Shown here: piece after piece, positions 8,879-12,500 of the stretch
Layout of the letters: every line of letters starts with the position of its first letter
Position numbering within the stretch: the stretch's first letter is position 1
DNA from: Acropora yongei
Taxonomy: Eukaryota; Cnidaria; Anthozoa; Scleractinia; Acroporidae
DNA: 12,500 nucleotides
Assembly (NCBI GenBank): GCA_014634225.1
Contig: BLFN01000621.1
Span: forward strand, 696,950 to 709,449
Direction of reading: 5' to 3'
Program-made: the position numbers and the translations under genes
Notes under the pieces: model-generated
The model's database searches: none
What the model saw: only the letters and a program-made list of their open reading frames with translations
What the model was told of the DNA's origin: nothing

Positions 8879-8887
8879 TATAAATAG
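8879..8887 (+). promoter_or_regulatory. TATA box, rightward (left arm)
   Basis: TATAAATAG matches the TATAWAWR consensus and lies 3 bp from the inner end of the left arm. Its mirror copy in the other arm keeps a consensus TATA despite differing in sequence. No convincing gene starts downstream; the ATG at 8904 is only 17 bp past the box. Confidence 0.45.
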
Positions 8888-9005
8888 AACCATTTCTTTT
8901 GTAATGCGCTTGAATCGCACGAATGCGCCTGCTGCCTGCTGTCATTTCTCTATTTTCATTGGCTCTTTCCTCTATCAGCGGGCGAAACCACCCCAGGGAA
9001 TCGTT

Positions 9006-9015
9006 CTATTTTATA
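9006..9015 (-). promoter_or_regulatory. TATA box, leftward (right arm)
   Basis: On the minus strand this reads TATAAAATAG. It points toward the rightward box at 8879, so any transcripts would converge in the spacer. An ATTGG (inverted CCAAT) lies in the spacer near 8958. Confidence 0.42.
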
Positions 9016-9204
9016 AATCTACTCGGGAAAGGGTTGACTCCAAGGACTTGTATGGGAGATGCAGGCTCCATCTGATGAGCTCCTGCGTGCGATCAGTGCC
9101 TAGCGAAACTGTAACAGCAGAAACTGTACAAGAGGCAGAGAAACGATCAAGGGACTACAACGAGTTGTAAAATTGTTTAACTGGAATAAAGAGAAGAGAG
9201 ATTA

Positions 9205-10845
9205 TACCTGTCTACTCAATGACACTAAGATGGGAAGATGGGATAGCAAACCATTTAGACTGAGAAATACAACGTCGCGTTCGTCGCCTAGTGCGTGCCG
9301 GAAGAGTTGATAAGCGTTGGTACGTCCGCCGAAGAACGCGTCGGGCGGATCGATCGGTCGTGGGGTCTGGGTCATGACATCGAAACCATCGAGGATGTAA
9401 CGTTGTTCGGGCGGATGTCGGACTTCAGCCCCGTTGTGCACATGTGAAAGGGCGGGGCCAAGAGATCGGCTTCCCGGGCCAACCATTCGAAGGCCGTGGG
9501 CGACTGGTTGACACGCCGATCGCCCCAGCCGAGCAAAGGCTCGCAGGCGATGGTGTTGGGTTGGAGGCAGTAAGTGGATTACTAGCCAACGCGATCGTCA
9601 TCTGTTCGAAGGGATGGAACCTGGCTTTGGCTTTAAACTCGCGTTTGAACGTCAGACACCCTTGTTTGAGGAGCAGGACTTCCGACTTGCAATACTCGAC
9701 GAGATCTCGTCGAAACTCAAAAACGTACCCTTCGCGTATGATGGCGTCGCGATCGTCGACGGACATCCCGTCAGGCATGTAATAGTGTTGGTCGGGGAAA
9801 GGTCCAACATACGCTTGATGGTCTTCGGTGTTGAACAAATGAGGAGAATCCCCCATTTTGAAATCTATCAGAGCGAAGGTTTTCGGGAACTTGGCCATCT
9901 TCTTTAGTTTTGGAACAAGGACATGGAGTCGATGAAACACACACTGGACGGCAGACGTTGGAGTTGGAGAACCTTGCCCTCGTTTCCGATCTGACCCAGG
10001 TTAAGACGGAGTCGATGCAACGTCTCGATGACGGGATAACTGTCGTAACCTTGGAAGTTATGAGCGAGAACGGTCAACGGTTGTTTTCCACCTCGACACC
10101 AGTCGTCCAATCGAAGAAGAAGCTCTTGAACGCACGTGTCACTGTACCACTAATGCAAACGTCATCGTCGGCGCGTTAACAGACGAGAAGATTGGTGAAG
10201 TGTCGGGTATCAACTTATTTTGTCTTAGTGTCAAAGAACGGTGTGGACAGACGGTCGAACCGCGTGGACGGTGTCTGGCAGATCGTCTCCGACGACTTCG
10301 TTGCCACCCGGTGGCGGCGCTGCGTAACGATGAGGCGGTGGTGGTGGGTTATGGTGCCTTGTCCAACGACAGGACTTCAATAAAACATTGGTGGGAGTCA
10401 ATGTCCACGTATTGTTTGCAGGCATGACAATGAGTGTAACAGCAACGATAACGTGCGATGGTTTTCGACCCGCGTAGTTAAGCGCGACACCGGGGGCATT
10501 TGCGTCGGGTCTGACAGATGGGGCATTGATCTTGATCGTGGGATCGACCGTCGATGGTACGCACTCGAGACAGGCGGCTCCGTAGAAGTGGCGTTGACAA
10601 TGCAGGCACAGAACATCGGGCGATCAGTAGGCCCGATACGCGGCTTTGTGTTCGTGGCAATCCGTTTGCAAACAACTGCTACAATGTTCCCCTTTGTTCC
10701 ACGGGCATTGGTGTTTCCCTTGGTGATCGTTGAGGCACACGAAACAAAGGTAGAAGCGACCGAGAAACCCTTTGAGAGACGCGAATTTCTTTTCATAAAT
10801 ACGATGGTTTGCCCTGGCATGGACGTTTTGGTCGGGCATGTTCCA
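9205..10845 (-). pseudogene. polB: Protein-primed DNA polymerase B of Polinton type, truncated and frameshifted
   Basis: Reading leftward: cysteine/histidine clusters (FYLCFVC near 10745, HCSSC and CHEH near 10650, LCLHCQRHFYG near 10590-10612, CPICQTRRKCPRC at 10486-10527, HCHACKQYVDIDSHQCF near 10390-10430). Exonuclease motifs follow. Exo I appears as FFDTKT (10221-10238), with Lys where the catalytic Glu belongs. Exo II is AHNFQGYDSY near 10045-10066. Exo III is YCKSEV near 9680, with Glu for the catalytic Asp. Conserved strings KFPKTFALIDF, YYMPDGMS and LLLKQGCLTFKREF lie between. FFGGRTNA is at 9313-9336, followed by a degraded palm motif A region (DVVFLSLN). At least four frame changes and several stops occur. 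Palm motifs B and C and the thumb are missing. In a live element this enzyme replicates the linear genome from a terminal protein. Confidence 0.85.
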
Positions 10846-10859
10846 TCTCGTCCACCTGA

Positions 10860-11177
10860 CCGAGAAACATTTTTTTAGAAGTCAAGTGTTGGTTCCAATG
10901 TCGTTCGTGCCACCTGTCGTACGTGACCGTCGTGTGCCCACATTGTTATCAGGTGTTTGATCTGGATGGTGGTGCACTAACCATACTACATGCTCGAGAT
11001 TTCCCTCGCACGTATCCTTTTTGACTTCGACATTTTGGACGTGATTCCGCGCGCGAGATGTGGTGGCGACTCTACCATATTAATGTCATGAAAGCCACGA
11101 CAAGGGCGCTGTCCGAAAATTGTCATAGCTTGCTCATTTACAAGGTCATGCCATTGGAAGCGCTATTACCGTTATAG
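10860..11177 (+). pseudogene. Possible zinc-ribbon reading frame, no start codon
   Basis: This plus-strand frame lies between stops at 10857-10859 and 11175-11177, with one internal stop at 11022-11024. It contains two cysteine pairs: CRSC (after an earlier Cys in CWFQC) and CPHC ten residues later, followed by YQVFDLDGG. That spacing would suit a small zinc ribbon. The second half (REMWWRLYHINVMKATTRAL) is also protein-like. It runs opposite to the Polinton genes and has no ATG, so it may be chance. I do not recognise a family. Confidence 0.22.
10986..11126 (-). CDS. Small hypothetical frame upstream of polB
   Basis: An ATG-started frame of 46 codons on the same strand as the polymerase relic. 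It is basic at its C-terminus (KMSKSKRIRARE). It overlaps the plus-strand zinc-ribbon candidate, so at most one of the two is likely to be real. It could be part of the polymerase N-terminus, a separate small protein or chance. No family is recognised. Confidence 0.15.
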   Translation of the reverse strand: MTIFGQRPCRGFHDINMVESPPHLARGITSKMSKSKRIRAREISSM

Positions 11178-11257
11178 ACACCAGACGGACCAAATTTTAC
11201 GAGATCAAACTATAATCAAGCCTACGTTAAGATGGTACGCGAGATGCGAGTCGGCAA

Positions 11258-11557
11258 TTAAGCCCGCGGGAAAGCCTTGGCTATCGTGCGCACATGAATC
11301 CCTTCCATTGAGATGTGGGAAAAGGAAAACTGGAAACCTGTCCGTAGTAAAGTCAACAACATACGAGCCAACATCTGGCGAGCCTTGACAAAACGTTTCT
11401 TCAAATGCGTGCCCGTTCCCAAATACTGATACCCAGGCTAATGAAATTCCTGTCCGATTTTGGTCAACCATTTCTGAATATGAAGCCCATGTCCTCGTTG
11501 ACGAATACTTCTCAATGGGGTCTCACTTCCATGTTTTCCACACTTTTTCGAAACCTT
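11258..11557 (-). pseudogene. Phospholipase A2-like relic (parvovirus VP1 type)
   Basis: A minus-strand frame open from 11557 to 11261, with one stop at 11438-11440, reads IQKWLTKIG just before the stop and PGYQYLGTGTHLKKRF just after it. PGYxYLGPG(N/T) is the calcium-loop signature of the PLA2 module in parvovirus VP1, where it helps the particle leave endosomes. From memory, such modules also occur in polinto/adinto-like elements. Here the loop proline is Thr, and the HDxxY catalytic segment is not in frame. A neighbouring frame has NGRDSCAHDS near 11280-11309, which may be a displaced remnant of the N..D..A..HD pattern, but its spacing is wrong. The gene is broken. The call rests on one motif plus its Polinton context. 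Confidence 0.45.
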
Positions 11558-12084
11558 TCAACTCCCAACTTGTTGGAAGATCGGGTTCCAATTGTTGTCG
11601 CCTTTTATCCATCCCACATGACAAACTGGCCATCCACGGATTGGTCTGTCGAGTGGTGCGAGGCGGTCCCACTTTTTCCAAGCGGCCTCTTAAACTCACC
11701 AAAGATTCGTGAGTGATGCCAGATTTGACATGACCAGGACCCGTAGAAGGTGTTGCCTTCTTTCTCGCCGGGGTGGGTTTCAATGTCACATCCATCAGCT
11801 CCCCGGGCGTGAACGGGACGGGAATGCGAAACAGGGTCTTTCGTTTTTCCCAGCCAAGGGAGGTCCGAAGGTGTAAAGGCACTTGGGGTAGAAGAGGACG
11901 ACTACGTCCTTGCAAGGAGACATCGAATGGCGCTTGTATCCCATCGGGCTCTGCCGCTTGCACCATGCTTCGCATCCATTTTCTCAAGGTGGGGATTAAT
12001 AATTCTTGTCCTTCTTGCACCTCTTCTTTGGCCGTCAAGTGTTGTGTCTGCAGTTGACGTATAAGGGAATTTGAGATTTGACGA

Positions 12085-12123
<39 letters not shown>

Positions 12124-12212
12124 CGGTTGAACATAATCGTGCTGCACGTATAGCACACTTTTTGGAGCAATGTTTTGACGTAGTCTGCCAAACGACTACG
12201 TGAAATTTTCAT
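11523..12212 (-). pseudogene. Unrecognised Polinton-associated protein, frame-broken near its start
   Basis: The main open stretch (12107 to 11523, about 194 codons) has no ATG at its beginning. Two short upstream pieces in other frames look like its N-terminus: an ATG at 12210-12212 starting MKISRSRLADYVKTLLQKV, then YVQHDYVQPIKSL in the next frame. A 2-nt and a further shift would link them. The first third is helical and charged (RQLQTQHLTAKEEVQEG, RKWMRSMVQ), possibly coiled coil. The rest is rich in proline, arginine and threonine. Total length would be about 225 residues. It lies just upstream of the PLA2-like relic and overlaps its start by about 35 bp, in the same direction. A virion component is plausible from position, but nothing in the sequence proves it. 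Confidence 0.4.
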
Positions 12213-12367
12213 ATTTCAGGTTCCGACGACAACGCGAGCTCGCAGCAGTAATTCTTTCATTCTATCCCTTTACATGAAAACCATTCACGCCAAGCAAGCG
12301 AAAGTGTACTCCGCCTATTTTTTACAATGTGACCAACATGGAAAAATCGCAGAAGACGTAACTTAAC

Positions 12368-12500
12368 TCAAAGTGAAATTTTAATGAGACGTTCCCATTG
12401 CAGTTGCCGTCGAAGCTTCTTAAACTCCCTTTTTTCTTGACAGGCAAACGCAATTTCCTGTCCAACGAAATGAATCACCTCAGGACCAGGAACCACACTT
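12368..12500 (-). CDS. C-terminal end of an unidentified frame entering from the right edge
   Basis: The minus strand is open from the edge to a stop at 12368-12370, about 43 codons, with a mixed hydrophobic and basic composition (EVIHFVGQEIAF, then KREFKKLRRQL). It has the same direction as the Polinton relics and lies about 155 bp upstream of the next start at 12212. It is too short to identify and could be chance. Confidence 0.3.
   Translation of the reverse strand, partial: SVVPGPEVIHFVGQEIAFACQEKREFKKLRRQLQWERLIKISL

Larger units (their letters stand above)
8813..9084. repeat. Inverted repeat with a TATA box in each arm
   Basis: The left arm 8813-8890 and right arm 9003-9084 are imperfect inverted copies. 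The best block is 22 bp of perfect complementarity (8854-8875 against 9019-9040, core CAACCCTTTCCCGAG). Outside it, GAGC-CATCAGAT-GAGC and CATCTCC blocks match with small indels. The spacer (8891-9002) is 112 bp. Each arm carries a TATA box at its inner end. The structure could be the ends of a foldback element, an inverted duplication of a promoter, or part of a decayed Polinton end. No terminal motif or target duplication settles this. Confidence 0.8.
9205..12500 (-). mobile_element. Decayed Polinton/Maverick-like element, partial
   Basis: The minus strand carries, in one direction, a partial frame at the right edge, an unknown protein relic, a PLA2-like relic and the N-terminal half of a protein-primed DNA polymerase B. 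The polymerase type and its fused cysteine clusters are typical of Polintons and related polintovirus-like elements. No retroviral-type integrase, packaging ATPase, cysteine protease or capsid gene is seen here; if present they would lie to the right of the window. The left limit is set where polymerase similarity stops (about 9205-9240). No terminal inverted repeat of the element could be identified. Confidence 0.65.

Noticed and set aside
8904..9170. 88-codon plus-strand frame starting 17 bp after the TATA box
   Set aside because: The ATG is too close to the TATA box to be the start of that transcript, and the frame crosses the whole right arm of the inverted repeat. No domain is seen.
9181..9206. 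Splice donor and pyrimidine-tract acceptor on the minus strand beyond the polymerase break, suggesting an intron
   Set aside because: The two signals are only about 27 bp apart, too short for an intron, and no further polymerase sequence follows.
9444..9907. Plus-strand frames opposite the polymerase exonuclease region
   Set aside because: The minus strand carries clear polymerase motifs over the same bases; the plus frames show no domain.
10453..10878. 141-codon plus-strand frame
   Set aside because: It is the antisense shadow of the cysteine clusters of the polymerase relic, whose C-x2-C pairs on the minus strand are far more convincing.
11405..11716. 103-codon plus-strand frame with ATG
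   Set aside because: It overlaps two minus-strand relics, including the PLA2-like motif, and shows no recognisable domain. I cannot exclude it fully.

Overview
The window looks like a repeat-dense, gene-poor stretch of an animal nuclear genome, most likely an aquatic invertebrate. This is an inference from element types: a Ty3/gypsy LTR retrotransposon, a Tc1/mariner-type MITE and a Polinton/Maverick (polintovirus-like) DNA element, all decayed. I see no bacterial gene organisation, no tRNA or rRNA gene, and no intact host gene.

Layout, left to right. Positions 1-994 and 5705-7440 are two halves of one minisatellite with a monomer of about 20 bp (consensus near ACTTCCAGAAAACCCAAAAC, plus strand strongly A/C-rich). 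Between them lies one old Ty3/gypsy element (995-5704): very short or shrunken LTRs, a decayed primer-binding site, a broken gag, a broken pol in the order protease, reverse transcriptase, RNase H, integrase, a polypurine tract, and a MITE with TA-flanked 66-bp terminal inverted repeats in its 3' untranslated part. The array resumes right after the element, so the element probably inserted into a pre-existing array. Positions 7441-8051 hold nothing I recognise. 8052-8583 is a broken reading frame of unknown family that runs straight into a third, small array fragment (8584-8745). That fragment begins with a segment nearly identical to one inside the second array block.

At 8813-9084 there is an imperfect inverted repeat whose arms each carry a TATA box, the two pointing at each other. 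From about 9205 to the right edge the minus strand carries remains of a Polinton-like element: the N-terminal half of a protein-primed family B DNA polymerase (zinc-cysteine clusters, exonuclease motifs, a GGRTNA-type motif) cut off at about palm motif A; a decayed phospholipase A2-like segment of the kind found in parvovirus VP1; an unrecognised protein of about 225 residues with two frame breaks near its start; and the C-terminal end of another frame entering from the edge. All four read in the same direction, as expected for one element.

Nothing here looks functional as a mobile element. The main interest is in the LTR size, the array history, the TATA-bearing inverted repeat and the PLA2-like relic. 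All identifications are by eye from motifs; no searches were run.
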